Positions 7,887-21,400 are shown, counted from the stretch's first letter. The stretch is 64,000 nt of DNA from Piromyces finnis (GCA_002104945.1 MCFH01000055.1:62001-126000), one strand, 5' to 3'. Numbers and translations are program-made. The notes: generated by a model not told the origin, from the letters alone.

Positions 7887-10739
7887 GGTATTCAAAAGAA
7901 ATACCGTTTATTTATTGACCCTGATGATGATTATATATATCAAAAAACCAAAAAAGGTTTAAAGAAAATTACAAATATTATCAATAGTAATGATAATGAT
8001 ATTAATGATATTCCTTTGATGAATTCTATAATTATTTCAAAAGAAGAAAACCAAGAATTTCAAGATACATTAAAAGAAATTTTAAATTCAACACCTGATA
8101 ATATTAAATCAAAATTTGAACATATTATAAATAAATATAAAAATTGTATGGCTACATCAATGTCTCAATTAACTACTGCGGATCTAGAGCCTCATTCTAT
8201 AATTACTACTACTAATAAACCAATAAAATTAAAACCTTATAAATTATCTAAGGAACATGCTGATATTTTAAAAAGTGAAATTCTTTCATTACTTGATAAA
8301 GGTTTAATTACTCCTTCTCACTCTCCATGGTCATTTCCAGTTCTGCTTGTACAAAAGAAAAATGGTAAATGGAGAATGTGTATTGATTATAGAAGACTTA
8401 ATGAAATTACCATTAAGGATTCTTATGCACTTCCTTTTATTGATGAATTAATTTCTTCTGTTAATGGTGCAAAAATATTTTCTGCTTTAGATTTATATTC
8501 TGGCTATCATCAAATTCCTATGAATCCAAATGATATTGAAAAAACTGCTTTTACAACAAAATTTGGTAATTATAATTTTAAAGTAATGCCATTTGGTTTA
8601 ACTAATGCTCCCGCTACTTTCCAGCGAGAAATGAATAGGATTCTCTTACCATTAATTGGTAAATGTCTTTTTGTTTATATTGATGATATTGTTGTTTATT
8701 CTAAATCACCTGAAGAACATCTTTATCATTTACAACAAGTTTTTGAAATATTATCTAAATATAATCTTTCTCTTAATTTACAAAAATGTAAATTCTTTCA
8801 AGAAAAGGTAGAAGTACTAGGACATGTACTTACACCTAATGGATTAAAAACTGTTCCTTCTAAAGTTCAAAGTATTGCCTTATGGAATGCTCCAAGAAAT
8901 GTTAATGAACTAAGATCATTCCTAGGTTTAGCTAGTTATTACCGCAAATTTATTCAAAATTTTTCTATTAGAGCAAGTTCTCTTTTTAATTTATTAAAGA
9001 AAGACCAAGAATATATTTGGTCACAAGAATGTAATGATGCTTTTGAAGATATTCGACAATGTCTATTAAGTGATCCTATTTTAAGTTATCCTGATTTTAA
9101 TAAAGAATTTATTATTCGTACTGATGCATCAACTAATGGCATTGGTGCTGTACTCTTACAGGTGGAGGGGGACAAATTGGAACATCCAATTTGTTGTATT
9201 AGTCGTACTTTATCTACTTCAGAAAAGAATTATTCTGTTACTGATCTTGAAGGATTAGCAATTTATTATGCTATTTTACAATTTCGTCAATATATTATAA
9301 GTAATAAAAATCCTACCATATTAATTACCGATCATAAACCATTACTTGGATTCTATAAAAAGAATATTCCATCAAAAGGTAGACATGCAAGATGGATTGA
9401 AGAATTTAATAAATATAAAATTGAATTAAAATATGATAAAGGAAAGAAAAATGTTTTTGCTGATGCTCTTTCAAGATTGCCTTCTAAAAACTCTAATGAA
9501 ATAGTAAATTGCGCTTATGCAATTTTATCTGATTTTAATCCAAGAGATTTAGACCTACCTGAAGGAATAAAAAAATATTTTACTAAAAATTATCAAGTTG
9601 TTGATAATACTCTTTATTACAAAAAGGATGAATTATATCTTAAAGTTATTTATAAAGATGAAGATAAAAAGGATATTATAAGTCGTGCTCATTCTGTTGG
9701 TCATGAAGGTGCTGAAAAGACCACAAATAGAATTTTAAAATCTTACTATTGGCCTGGTATTTGGAATGATGTAAGAATGTGGGTAAAGTCCTGTAGAAAA
9801 TGTCAACTTTGTAGACCTAAGCCTTTACCTAAAAATACTGAAGATAATATAACCCCAATTGAACAACCATTTACTAGAGTCGGATTAGATATAGTTGGTC
9901 CATTACCACTTACTAAACATGGAAATTCTTATATTATTACCCTTGTTGATTATTTCACCAAATGGGTTGAAGCTAAAGCAATCCCAAATATGAAATCAGA
10001 AGAAGTAATAAAATTTTTAATAGAAGTAATAACAAGACACGGTCCACCAGAAATAATTGTTACTGATAATGGAAGTTCGTTTATGTCTGATATTACTAAA
10101 ATGATGATTGATCTATATGGATCATGGGTTCATTTTGTTTCTCCTCATCACCCACAATCTAATGGTATGATTGAAAATAGAAACAAAGAAATTGGAAAAA
10201 CTTTAAGACTTTTAATTGAAAATGAATCCGAATGGGATGAATATTTACCATCTGCACTTTGGGCACTTAGAACCACCAAAAATTCAAAAACTAAGTTTAG
10301 TAGTTTCGAACTATTATATGGTAGAAGAGACACATGGCCATTAGAAATAATGTTTCCTGATATTTATAAAGATCCTAATGAAACAGAAGAAGAATATATT
10401 TTTCGAAGATTTTTAAGGCATCAAAATTGGGTAAAACAAGCTACTGAATATTCTAATCATGCTAATCAATATTGGGAACATAGAATAGGTTTATCCAAAG
10501 CTTTAAAGAAGACTTATAAACCAGGTGATTATGTTATGATAAGATTAATAGGAAGAAGTAAATTAAATCCTTATTTTTATGGTCCTTATAAAGTTGTTAA
10601 TAAACAAAAATTTAATACTGTTGTACTTGAAGATCCACATACAGGAAAACTACTTGATAGAAATGTGCATATTAAAAATATTTTTCCTTACGTTCTACCA
10701 GAACAAAATTTGACTTCAAGGGACGAAGTTAATTCTTAA
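7887..10739 (+). CDS. pol: Family 1 Pol, reverse transcriptase - RNase H - integrase
   Basis: Open frame after the SINE; from the ATG at 8016 it is 907 codons. Rough residues from 8016: reverse transcriptase ~60-290 with FPVLLVQKKNG, CIDYRRLN and the catalytic YIDD near 221; RNase H with RTDAS near 369; integrase zinc module H..H..CxxC near 557-600, catalytic D near 624 (GLDIVGPLP), D near 683 (VTDNGSSF) and E near 719, then a GPYKVV module near 855. It ends without a chromodomain. Domain order RT-RH-IN is Ty3/gypsy. No stop or frameshift is seen; loss of function comes from the upstream SINE. Confidence 0.93.
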   Translation, partial: GIQKKYRLFIDPDDDYIYQKTKKGLKKITNIINSNDNDINDIPLMNSIIISKEENQEFQDTLKEILNSTPDNIKSKFEHIINKYKNCMATSMSQLTTADLEPHSIITTTNKPIKLKPYKLSKEHADILKSEILSLLDKGLITPSHSPWSFPVLLVQKKNGKWRMCIDYRRLNEITIKDSYALPFIDELISSVNGAKIFSALDLYSGYHQIPMNPNDIEKTAFTTKFGNYNFKVMPFGLTNAPATFQREMNRILLPLIGKCLFVYIDDIVVYSKSPEEHLYHLQQVFEILSKYNLSLNLQKCKFFQEKVEVLGHVLTPNGLKTVPSKVQSIALWNAPRNVNELRSFLGLASYYRKFIQNFSIRASSLFNLLKKDQEYIWSQECNDAFEDIRQCLLSDPILSYPDFNKEFIIRTDASTNGIGAVLLQVEGDKLEHPICCISRTLSTSEKNYSVTDLEGLAIYYAILQFRQYIISNKNPTILITDHKPLLGFYKKNIPSKGRHARWIEEFNKYKIELKYDKGKKNVFADALSRLPSKNSNEIVNCAYAILSDFNPRDLDLPEGIKKYFTKNYQVVDNTLYYKKDELYLKVIYKDEDKKDIISRAHSVGHEGAEKTTNRILKSYYWPGIWNDVRMWVKSCRKCQLCRPKPLPKNTEDNITPIEQPFTRVGLDIVGPLPLTKHGNSYIITLVDYFTKWVEAKAIPNMKSEEVIKFLIEVITRHGPPEIIVTDNGSSFMSDITKMMIDLYGSWVHFVSPHHPQSNGMIENRNKEIGKTLRLLIENESEWDEYLPSALWALRTTKNSKTKFSSFELLYGRRDTWPLEIMFPDIYKDPNETEEEYIFRRFLRHQNWVKQATEYSNHANQYWEHRIGLSKALKKTYKPGDYVMIRLIGRSKLNPYFYGPYKVVNKQKFNTVVLEDPHTGKLLDRNVHIKNIFPYVLPEQNLTSRDEVNS

Positions 10740-10752
10740 AAGGCCGAGAAAC

Positions 10753-11564
10753 TGATAAATAATGAAATTAATAAATATAAAATTATTATTAAACCTGATT
10801 TTCAAATTAACCCTAAAAGTAACTTTAAATAAGTTATAGTTTAATTAATTACTTTACCAAAATTCTAAAATAAAATTAATCCTAAACACTGCATATATTC
10901 TAATTATTGAAAGAAAATAATAAACTTTAATTAATCGAGATCAAAATATATAACTTTTGTTAAATTAATTGTTAAATTAAATGTGTAATAACTTCGTTAG
11001 TAAATTACACTTTAAAAGTAAACAAATATAATAATTCATGTTATAAAATAATATAATTAAACACCTTTATTAAAACATTAAAAATAATTATTACTTTAAT
11101 TAATTGTAAAATTAACAACTTTTTATATTCTTTAACTTTTAATTATTTCTTTTATTGTTATTTCTAATTACTTTTATTACTTTTATTGTAAATAGTTATT
11201 AATTTTATTGTTTTAATGTAAATAGTTTAAATTTAAAAGAAAATATAAATACATGTAAATATCCTTATTTTAATCATTATTATTATTATTAATAAAGAAA
11301 TATTATATAGTTTAGTTAATATTTTTTTAATTTTAATAATCACTTTTATACTTAAATAAATAAAATTTTAAATATTTAAATATTAGAAAAACGAGTGTTT
11401 CTAATAAAACAATTTAGTGTCTTAATAAAACAATTTTATTAATTTTTATAAAAACAATTTTAAATTCTAATCCATATAACTTATATAGTTATACTCAAAG
11501 ATATAATATAATAATCACTTTTTGAAGTAAAATTCAAAATTAAGATTATTATCAAATTATATCA
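10753..11564 (+). repeat. Family 1 3' LTR
   Basis: 812 bp, TG..CA. A purine-rich tract AAAAGGCCGAGAA precedes it (10738-10750). It carries a short insertion near 11305 compared with the 5' LTR. Confidence 0.93.
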
Positions 11565-11568
11565 AATA

Positions 11569-12230
<662 letters not shown>

Positions 12231-12992
12231 TGATAAATAATGAATTTAATAAATATAAAATTATTATTATACCTGATTTTTAAGTTAACCTTAAAAGTAA
12301 CTTAAATAAGTTATAGTTTAATTAATTACTTTTACCAGAATTTTAAAATAAAATTAATCCTTAACACTGCATATATTTTGATTATTGAAAGAAAAAATAA
12401 TAAATTTTAATTAATCGAGATCAAAATATATAACTTTTGTTAAATTAATTGATAAATTAAATACTTAATAACTTCTTTAATAAATTACACTTTAAAAGTA
12501 AACAAATATAATAATTCATATTATAAAATAATATAATTAAACACCTTTATTAAAACATTAAAAATAATTATTACTTTAATTAATTGTAAAATAAACAACT
12601 TTTTATATTCTTTAACTTTTAATTATTTCTTTTATTGTTATTGGTAATTGCTTTTATTGTAAATAGTTATTAATTTTATTATTTATTTTAATGTAAATAG
12701 TTTAAATTTAAAATAAAATATAAATACATGTAAATATTCTTATTTTAATCATTATTATTATTATTAATAAAGAAATATTATATAGTTTAGTTAGTATTTC
12801 TATAATTTTAATAATCATTTTAATAACTTAATAAATAAAATTTTAAATATTTAAATATTAGAAAAACGAGTGTTTCTAATAAAACAATTTAGTGCTGTAA
12901 CAAAACAATTTTATTAATTTTTATAAAACATTATTTTATAAATATAACTTATACAGTTATATCTAAAGATATAATATAATAATCACTTTTTG

Positions 12993-13844
12993 TGTTAAAT
13001 CACGCAGATTCGGGTTAGGTTTGGATTAATTAACTAGGTCGGGAATGGTTATAAACTAATAATAATAGAAATTAATTTTCTTAATTATCCGGTTATTGGA
13101 TTAAATTATATGCAATGGCTTTATTAACTAAAATAACACTTTAATTTCAAATTTCATTAAATTAAAATTAAGTTTAAATCAACTTTTATTTATAAAATTA
13201 GTTACAAGGGAAATCTAATGTAATTTATTAATCTTTACTATTATTAATTTATCTAATTAAAATTAATAATCTTACTACTGATCAACATTTAACTAAACTA
13301 CTCTATTTATACTAATTTCACAAAGTTACAATTTTTACATAATTAATCATTAATCCACATGGCTATTTTATTAATATTAATTAATTAATTTTTGTAACTA
13401 TGATTTTTATAAACTGTTACGAGTAATAATAATTATTAATATAATATATTATTATTTTAAGTCATGAGTTTAAATAACTTCTCACAACTTTTATCATCTG
13501 ATTACTAATTTAGTAATTAATAATTAAATTTATTATTAATAGTAATACTTAAACCAATATCTAAAAGTTTAGAAAAATTTCTATTAATTTTAAGTGTGAA
13601 ATTTTTAATATTTAATTTATACTGAATTCCCTTTAATTGGTCATAAGTATCTCAACTTTTTGGAATATTGATGATTTAAATGTACCAAAAGATAGCTTAG
13701 GCCTTTAGCTTTCTAATGTTCATAATATCATCAAAGTAATTTGATTTTTCCAGTAATTTTCTTGGGTTTCGTAATTCAAACTTCCTTCAAGGGTTAAGTG
13801 TTTCACATCTATGGGATTATCTAAACCCACTTAGATTCATGACA
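12993..13844 (+). mobile_element. LTR family a, solo copy 1
   Basis: Starts TGTTAAATCACGCAG, ends GATTCATGACA, flanked by TTTTG (12988-12992 and 13845-13849). A second copy with its own duplication is at 56513-57357. No coding part is in the window. Part of it (AAGATAGCTTAGGCCTTTAG) resembles LTR b. Confidence 0.88.
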
Positions 13845-13850
13845 TTTTGA

Positions 13851-14847
13851 TGTTAAGTTTTTGGATTTGGTTATGCGGCCAGGTCAGAATGTTATCAATT
13901 ATATAGTAAATATGTTTTTAAGAAATTAAATTTAAATATAAAATAACCCTTTAAACTTCCAAATGAAAAATTAATATTTATTCTTTAGAATAACTTTTTT
14001 TATAAAATTTTATTTATTTATTAATAATAATATAAATGATAATATATTTAATAACTATATAATTAAGATTATAACTATAATCTTTACAAAGAATTAAAAT
14101 CAAATTCAATTCATTCTATTTTATATTCTTTGTTCAGATTATTAAATTGATAAAAATAAAGTATTACATGTAATATGTTAATAATATAATAAGATTGTTT
14201 GTTTGTTTGTTTGTTTGTTTTGTCATGACATAAAATAAAATAAACATATGATTAATCATTTAAACACTTGATCTATTAACCTATTTTATAATAATTAAAA
14301 TTATTTAATTTATAAATGTTAACTGTTACACCTAAATGGTTTAGTTCTATTTTTAGTAACAGTCACTATCATTAATTAAATTAATATAATTAGAATTTCT
14401 ATTGATATCTTTTTAATTTTCGTCAAGTCATAAGAAATGTCTATGATCCATACTTGATATCATATTAATTTTAATTTACTTATTAAAATCTTCAAATGAT
14501 CATATCTTCCTTAAATGACCAGTTAGAAGGACCGCGATTATACCAAAATATAGCTTTTCCCTTAAGCTTTCTAATAAACCTGGTTTCACAACCGTAGCAC
14601 TTACAGCCGTAGCGACAGTTTTTGGCGAGTTATGCGTAGTTTCGTATTTGTTTATTTTTGGCTAAGGGTTATAGTGTATTGATATTAAATTTTTTGAAAT
14701 CATAACCCTTTCACTGAACCAAAATTTAAAAGGTGACTTTTAAAGGTGTTTTAAAATAATTATTGGGATCATTTAATTCTAATTATTATGTTTAATTAAT
14801 TATAGATATTATCTGAATTTGTTTTAAATCCAGTTAATATCTTCACA
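13851..14847 (+). mobile_element. LTR family b, solo copy 1
   Basis: Starts TGTTAAG, ends ATCTTCACA, flanked by TTTGA (13846-13850 and 14848-14852). Its left duplication uses bases of the right duplication of LTR a, so it arrived after LTR a. The copy at 16521 lacks ~500 bp of its middle. A TTTG tetranucleotide run lies at ~14195-14220. Confidence 0.85.
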
Positions 14848-14913
14848 TTTGAAGTAAAATTCAAAATTAAGATTATTATAAAATTATATCAACGCCTTTT
14901 AAAATTGATAAAA

Positions 14914-14987
14914 GCTCGCGTAGCCTAATTGGATAGGGCGTCAGACTTCTAATCTGAAGATTGCGGGTTCGAGTCCCGCCGTGAGTG
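14914..14987 (+). tRNA. tRNA-Arg (UCU)
   Basis: Cloverleaf with acceptor GCTCGCG/CGTGAGT (two G-U pairs), anticodon loop CTTCTAA (TCT), T arm GCGGGTTCGAGTCCCGC, discriminator G. No intron. Identical in all 74 bases to the gene at 28553-28626. Confidence 0.95.
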
Positions 14988-15069
14988 AATAATGAATTTT
15001 TTTTTACAAAAATTGCTGAATATTTTTATATTATTTTATATTGATTAAAATAAATGTCATTTATTTTTA

Positions 15070-15101
<32 letters not shown>

Positions 15102-15511
15102 GTAATATGTTTTAAACTATAACAAAAAAGAAAAGAACAGAAAAAAAAAGTTTAAAAATTAAAAATTATTGGAGTTAAAAGTTAATGTTAATCATTAAGT
15201 GGACTCTTAAAATTAAATAGATATTTGATGAACTTAAAATAAGATTAAAATTACTTTTATCATAAGCTTGCCAGATAAAATATAACGCAAGTCACAAAAA
15301 TATACTATTTCAATATATACTAATATATTAATTGAAAAGTGAAAATATTTATTATTTATTTAAAAAGTATTGTTTAAAGCTTATTCTTATTAAGTTATAG
15401 AATAAATAATTGATAATTCTAATTATAGATTCTCATAAATGGTTAATAATTGTTATTAATTGCTTCGATCTGTTTCGATCAAATCAAACAATCTTTTGAT
15501 TCTTTGATTAA
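14988..15511. other. AT-rich non-coding spacer
   Basis: No gene found. A T-run followed by an A-run at about 15069-15101 could fold back on itself. Confidence 0.6.
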
Positions 15512-15874
<363 letters not shown>

Positions 15875-15875
<1 letters not shown>

Positions 15876-16111
15876 GAAAATTTTTAAATGAAATTATTTT
15901 TCGTAAGTTAGATGACTTGAATAATGATTTAAATATATATATTATCTTTTATTATATTATATATACTATTATTAATCAATTTAATATTTAATATAGTATA
16001 TTGATATAATACTAATTAAATCCTTAATATAACTATACCTTGCTAAGTAATAGTGGAAATTGGGAAAATTAGCAGAAATTTTGTGATAATATAGATTTAA
16101 GTTAAGGCTTC

Positions 16112-16142
<31 letters not shown>

Positions 16143-16520
16143 TTAAGCATTGATATTTCATGAATCAGCAGAAATATCAAATCCATTTTAACATATGTTG
16201 TTGTTCACGAGTGTGACCCTATCTAATAATCATAATTTTATGCAAAAATATTTTCATCCAAAAATTCACATTTGTTGTTGAGCTATGATTGTTTCTCTTT
16301 TGCTATTTATAATCTTAAAGGTTAAAAGTGTTTGCATTAATTTTTTATAAAAGGTAAAGGTCATGCTAATGCTGCTTTAATCTTTAACAAGTTTAATATT
16401 TCTTAACATTGTTATATAATTTTAAAATTTGATAATAATTAATTTTTCTATATTTTAAAAGTAATTTTGCAATTTCAAGATCACTTGAAATTGCAGATTT
16501 CACTAGTATCCGTGACACAT
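15875..16520. other. AT-rich spacer, no gene seen
   Basis: A 30-base poly-A near 16112-16140 is followed by ~350 bp of somewhat more mixed sequence (16150-16500) that could be an old retroposed copy; I see no tRNA-like boxes or coding frame in it. Confidence 0.5.
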
Positions 16521-16988
16521 TGTTAAATCTTAGAGTTTGGTTATGCGGCCAAGTCAGAATGTTATTAATTACATAGTAAAAATGTTTTGTAAGAAATTAA
16601 ATTTAATTATAATATAACCCTTAAAACTTCCAAATAAGAAAAGTCAATATTTGGTTTTAAAATAACTTTATTATAAAATTTTATTTATTTAATAATAATA
16701 ATATAAAATGATAATATATTTAGTAACTATATAATTAATATTATAACTATAATCTTTACAAAGAATTAAAATCGAATTCAATTCATTCTATTTTTCCTCT
16801 ATTAAGATAGAGATAAGGTATTACATGTAATATATTAATAATAGAATACTTACACTGAATCAAAATTTAAAAGGTGACTTTTAAAGGTGTCTTAAAGTAA
16901 TTATTGAAATTATTTAATTATAATTATTATGTTTAATTAATTATAGATATTATCTGAATTTATTTTAAATCCAGTTAATATCTTCACA
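16521..16988 (+). mobile_element. LTR family b, copy 2 (internally deleted)
   Basis: Shares the start TGTTAAATCTTAGAG..GCGGCC and the end AATATCTTCACA with copy 1, but the centre is missing. Left flank CACAT (16516-16520) nearly matches the right flank CATAT once the following LTR c is discounted. Confidence 0.75.
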
Positions 16989-16991
16989 CAT

Positions 16992-17641
16992 TGTCAAGAA
17001 TCTAAGTGGATTTAAGTTTATAATTAAGTCTACTAGGTTAGGATAGGCTTAATTATATAGTAAAGTAAGTGTTAAGATAAGGAATAATAAATATAGTTTT
17101 TAAAGAATTATTTTATTCAGCTTTTTATTAATATATAAATATTAATTATTAATTTTTAAATATTGAATTTACTATATAAAAAAAGAGTATTAATAATCTC
17201 ACAAAGAACTTCTTAAAATCGTTCTTTGTTCAACTTATTTATACTTTCATTTTTAATATAATATTGATATTAATAAAGTATAATAATAATAATATTTTTA
17301 AGTTATACATGTATAATAATATAAATATAAATATTAATAAAATATAATAATATAATAATATAAAAATATAATTTTCTTTAAATATTGATATTAATAAGTT
17401 GTTAAAAATAATATTAATAATTGTTTAAATGAATCATATTTTACTAATTGGTTTGTTTAATATTAATTAATTGTTACACTATTTATCTCCGGATAATAAA
17501 TAGCTTCCCAATTAATATTTATATTAAATCAACTATTATTAGTAAAATATTATTAAATTAATATTTTAATTAATTTAATTAATAATTTCAAAATTATGAA
17601 ATTTCATGAAATGTCGAATTTCATGAATTGAGATTTTGACA
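16992..17641 (-). mobile_element. LTR family c, solo copy 1
   Basis: Ends TGTCAA and TTGACA, flanked by CACAT on both sides (16987-16991 and 17642-17646). It is inverted relative to copies at 31597 and 53738. It inserted across the right junction of LTR b. Confidence 0.9.
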
Positions 17642-17702
17642 CACATATAAAAAATTTATATAGTTTTTATAATTTAGTTAATAAAATTTTCACGAAAAAA
17701 AT

Positions 17703-18196
17703 TGTAAAAGGTTTTTATATATGTTAGTTAATAAGTTAAATATAACAAGTTAATTAAGTTAGTTATTACCTCTCTATACGAGTTAATAACTAAATAAAGT
17801 TTTATAAAAAATAATAAAAGAACTAAAATAAATATTATAACACAAAAATAAATATAATACGATAAATATTAATATGAAATATTATTTACTTAAATAATTA
17901 TTATAATTATTATCTTTTATTTATTAGTTATAATTATATACATTAATTATTATTATAGCTATTAATTTACTTTAATACTAACGCTAAAGTATTTAACGTT
18001 AGTTTTGACTATACTATTTAACTATATGAGTTTATTTTCTTTACCACTTGATTGGGTAAAGCAAATAGACTTCCTATTTAATTAATAACCATTAATATAT
18101 GGTTATGCATATATTTGGCCAATAAATGGTGACCAGAATATATGGTTTCAATTGAAATATTTGTGGGCAAACTTATGGCCACAAATATTTCTTACA
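17703..18196 (-). repeat. Family 2 3' LTR
   Basis: Starts TGTAAAAGG and ends TTTCTTACA on the + strand. On the minus strand it is preceded by the polypurine tract CAGGGGGGC (within 18197-18208). Confidence 0.95.
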
Positions 18197-18217
18197 ATGC
18201 CCCCCTGAGGAGAAAAC

Positions 18218-18442
18218 CTAGGCAGGGTTTTGGACACTAACCATGAATTCCTGGTAGCATTTATCTTGAAATTCCTTGAGTAGCTTATCATAGTGGGAGT
18301 TCTTGTCAATGATATCAGCATCAACCCACTCTTGTCTAAAGTCACTAAAGGTAGCTAAGTATTGGTAGTTATCCTTCTTTCTTCTGGCATTCATGATTTT
18401 GATAATTTTCTGGTAGCCCACTGGTGCAGGTGTTAGTTCTTG
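18218..18442 (-). pseudogene. Family 2 chromodomain-like C-terminus, out of frame
   Basis: Open on the minus strand in a frame different from Gag-Pol and overlapping its stop codon. It reads like a degenerate chromodomain: KIIKIMNARRKKDNYQYLAT, then an acidic WVDADII segment and a KLLKEFQDKC helix, matching the layout of retroelement chromodomains (strand, W.., terminal helix). Chromodomains guide integration by binding histone marks or other chromatin partners. Either a single-base change detached it from Gag-Pol or it is reached by frameshifting; I see no canonical slippery site. Confidence 0.65.
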
Positions 18443-21400
18443 TTATGGTAGGGTTCAAGTTCACTGATATGAAACACAGGGTAGACATTGGGGAAAGGTG
18501 ACTTGCTGATATCCAACCGGTAGTTAAGCTTGCTTTCATCAATTCCAATAACCTTGAAGGGACCGTACTTTCTTGCTTGTAGCTTGTAGAAGGGAAGAGG
18601 GTTGTAATTTTCTGGTTTTCTTAACCACACCAAATCCATGAGCCTAATTTTAGGGTAGTTAAGTTCTCTTCTATGGTCCAAGTGGTCTAAGAACCGTGTT
18701 CTTGATATGTCCAGCATGTGCTTTAAGTTACCTAAGTTGTGAGCGAAGCTATCTAATATAGGAGCTTCACCAAGTGAGTGGACAAGTTCTGAGTCTTGAG
18801 GGTTCATATGTACCTGGTAGTTATACAAGGCTAGGAATGGGGACTGCTTAGTAGAACTGTGTACTGCATTATTATAGCAGAACTCAGCTAAGTACAAGTA
18901 CTTCAACCATTCGTCGTCATCAAAGGTCTTCACAAAGCATCTAAGGTACATACTTACGTAGGAGTTATTGCGTTCTACCTGACCAACTGTTTCATGATGG
19001 CCAGTAGTAGCAAGGTTTACTTCTACGCCAAAGAACCCCATAATGTCCTTCCACAACTTACTAGTGAACTGGACACCACGATCCGTAGTAACCGATTTGG
19101 GACAACCATGTAACTTGAATACATGTTGTAAGTATGCTAAGGCTGTTTCTTTAGCAGTAGGCATACTCCTAAATCCCACTAAGTGTATCATTTTGGTTAA
19201 CTTATCGCTACAAACCATGATACAACCTCTTCTAGTGACTTCTGGGGGTTCTGAGGGACTACTACCTGGTTTTCTACGTTCCTTAATAGGTAGGTCCGTC
19301 AGGAAGTCGATTTCTACTTCTTGCCAAGGTAAGTCTGCAACTTTTACCCTAGCAGCGCTACCGTACGGCTTGTGTCTGTTGTCCTTTTGGGTACAACATA
19401 TGGTACAAGCTTTAATATATCCCGCAATGTCATCCTTCATTTTTGGCCAGTAGTAGTTTCTGGCTATCAGGTCATAAGTTTTATCTTTTCCCAAATGACC
19501 TGCTGTTTCACTATCGTGGTTAAGTTTTATGATTGTTTCCCTTAACACCTTTGGTACATATGTACGTTCTGGTGCATCCTTTCTAACAATCAACCCATTA
19601 ACCATCAACCACTTCTTTTTGATGAGCTTGTGGCCTCTTTTTGCGTCAAGACCATCTCTAATTTCCCTAGCAAGCTCATCCGTGTTGTAGGCTTGTTTCA
19701 GTTCTCCCACAAAGCTTACTTCTAACACCGCATAGCACTCTTCTTCCACGGGTGGAAATTCTTTTACCTGTTCAGGTCGAAGGAGGCTAGCTTTTTCCAT
19801 CTCCAGTTGTACCTGTTCTGGAGATACCATTCTTGATAGGATATCGGCTCTACCATTCATTTTTCCTGGCCGATATATTATTTCGAAGTCGTATGCAGCA
19901 AACAGCTCTTGCCATCTTGCCTGTCTTGCTGTCAACAACTGTGGTTTTGTGGCGAACAGGAGATTCCTATGGTCACTATATACTAGGACCTTATGTTTCG
20001 CACCCATTAACAGGTGTCGCCACTCGATGAAAGCATTCCTAATAGCCAACAACTCCTTTTCCGTGATGGAGTAGTTGATTTCTGCTTTCGTAAGTTTCTT
20101 GGAATAGTAATACACAGGGTGTAGTTCATTGTCATCGCCTAGTTGTGATAATACACCACCCACTGCGTAGTTACTAGCGTCGCACTCCACTATAAACTGA
20201 CGGTCATGGTCAGGATATGCTAATACTGGTGGAGACAACAGCATTTCTTTTAACTTCTCGAACGCCTGGATGCGTTCTTCATTCCACAGGAATTGTACCT
20301 TTTTGGACGTCATCGCATATAACGGCCTTGCTATCTTAGAGAAGTCCTTTATAAACTTCCTATAATAGTTGCAGAATCCGAGGAATGACTGTAGTTCTTT
20401 AATGTTGGTTGGTTGTGGCCAACTTGCTACAGCTTTTAACTTTTCTGGGTCGGTTTTAATACCATATTTTCCAACTACATGACCCAGGAATGCAAGTTCT
20501 TCCTTGTGGAACTCACACTTCGCTAACTTAGCTACTAGACGATTATCTATTAGCTTTTGTAGGACTCTTTTTACATGCCCTACATGCTCTTCAAGTGACT
20601 TGGAGTAGATGATGATATCATCCAAGTACACTTGACAGCAGTCGTTGATTTCTTCTGCCAGCACCGTATTAATGAACCCTTGGAACGTGGCAGGAGCATT
20701 AGTCAACCCAAATGGCATCACTAGATATTCATAATGCCCAAACTTGGTTGAGAATGCCGTCTTGTATTCGTCACCTTCACGAATACGCACGAGGTTGTAG
20801 GCAGACTTCAAATCCAACTTGGAGAAGATAGTCGCGCCTTTCATAGCCTCAAACACTTGACTGATGAGTGGTAAAGGGAAGGAGTTACGTACTGTTACCT
20901 TATTAAGACGCCTATAATCAGTACATAATCGTCTTTCACCACTCTTTTTGGGCACGAATAACACAGGATAACCTGCAGGACTTTCTGACTTCCTGATGAA
21001 GCCTTTTGCCAGGTTTTCCTCTATATATTCCTTCAGTGCTTTTTCCTCTTCTGGATTGAAGGGATATATAGGCCCTTTATGAAGACTAGCATCCGGCTCC
21101 AGGTCGATCTTACAGTCGTAAGGACGGTGTTCTGGTAGCTGGTTAGCTATTTCTTCATTAAATGCTTCTTTGAAATTGTGGTAGTACTTCTCCACGATTT
21201 CTTCAGGTGTAGGTTGATTTTCGTTTAAGTTTTCTTCCTGTACCAACCCTACGTAAATGTGATTTTTCTCTAAGTTTGACTCTTGTACCAACCCTACTGA
21301 AACACAAGTTTTCTCTAAGTTGGAACTCGATGCCAACCCTCCGGAACTTCCGTTCCTGGTTCCTTTTGTAGCCTTGTGGCTACCATTACCCACGATTTCG

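Larger units (their letters stand above)
2575..11564 (+). mobile_element. Family 1 Ty3-like retrotransposon, complete but interrupted by a SINE
   Basis: Two LTRs (2575-3365 and 10753-11564) flank a tRNA-type primer site, a long leader, gag, a -1 frameshift signal and a pol with protease, reverse transcriptase, RNase H and integrase in that order. The whole is bounded by a 4-bp duplication, AATA (2571-2574 and 11565-11568). The LTRs differ by scattered substitutions and a ~20-bp insertion in the right copy, so the insertion is not recent. A 567-bp SINE (7307-7873) breaks the protease; otherwise pol is open. It lies 14 bp upstream of tRNA-Gly, as Ty3 does in yeast. Two more LTRs of the family lie at 12231 and 30750, also upstream of tRNA genes. 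Confidence 0.93.
12231..14891 (+). mobile_element. Family 1 solo LTR, split by two later LTR insertions
   Basis: 12231-12992 and 14848-14891 together make one family 1 LTR (starts TGATAAATAATG, ends TTATATCA). LTR a and LTR b are inserted at almost the same point. It is more diverged than the LTRs of the full element and shows no target duplication. It ends 22 bp upstream of tRNA-Arg. Confidence 0.88.
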
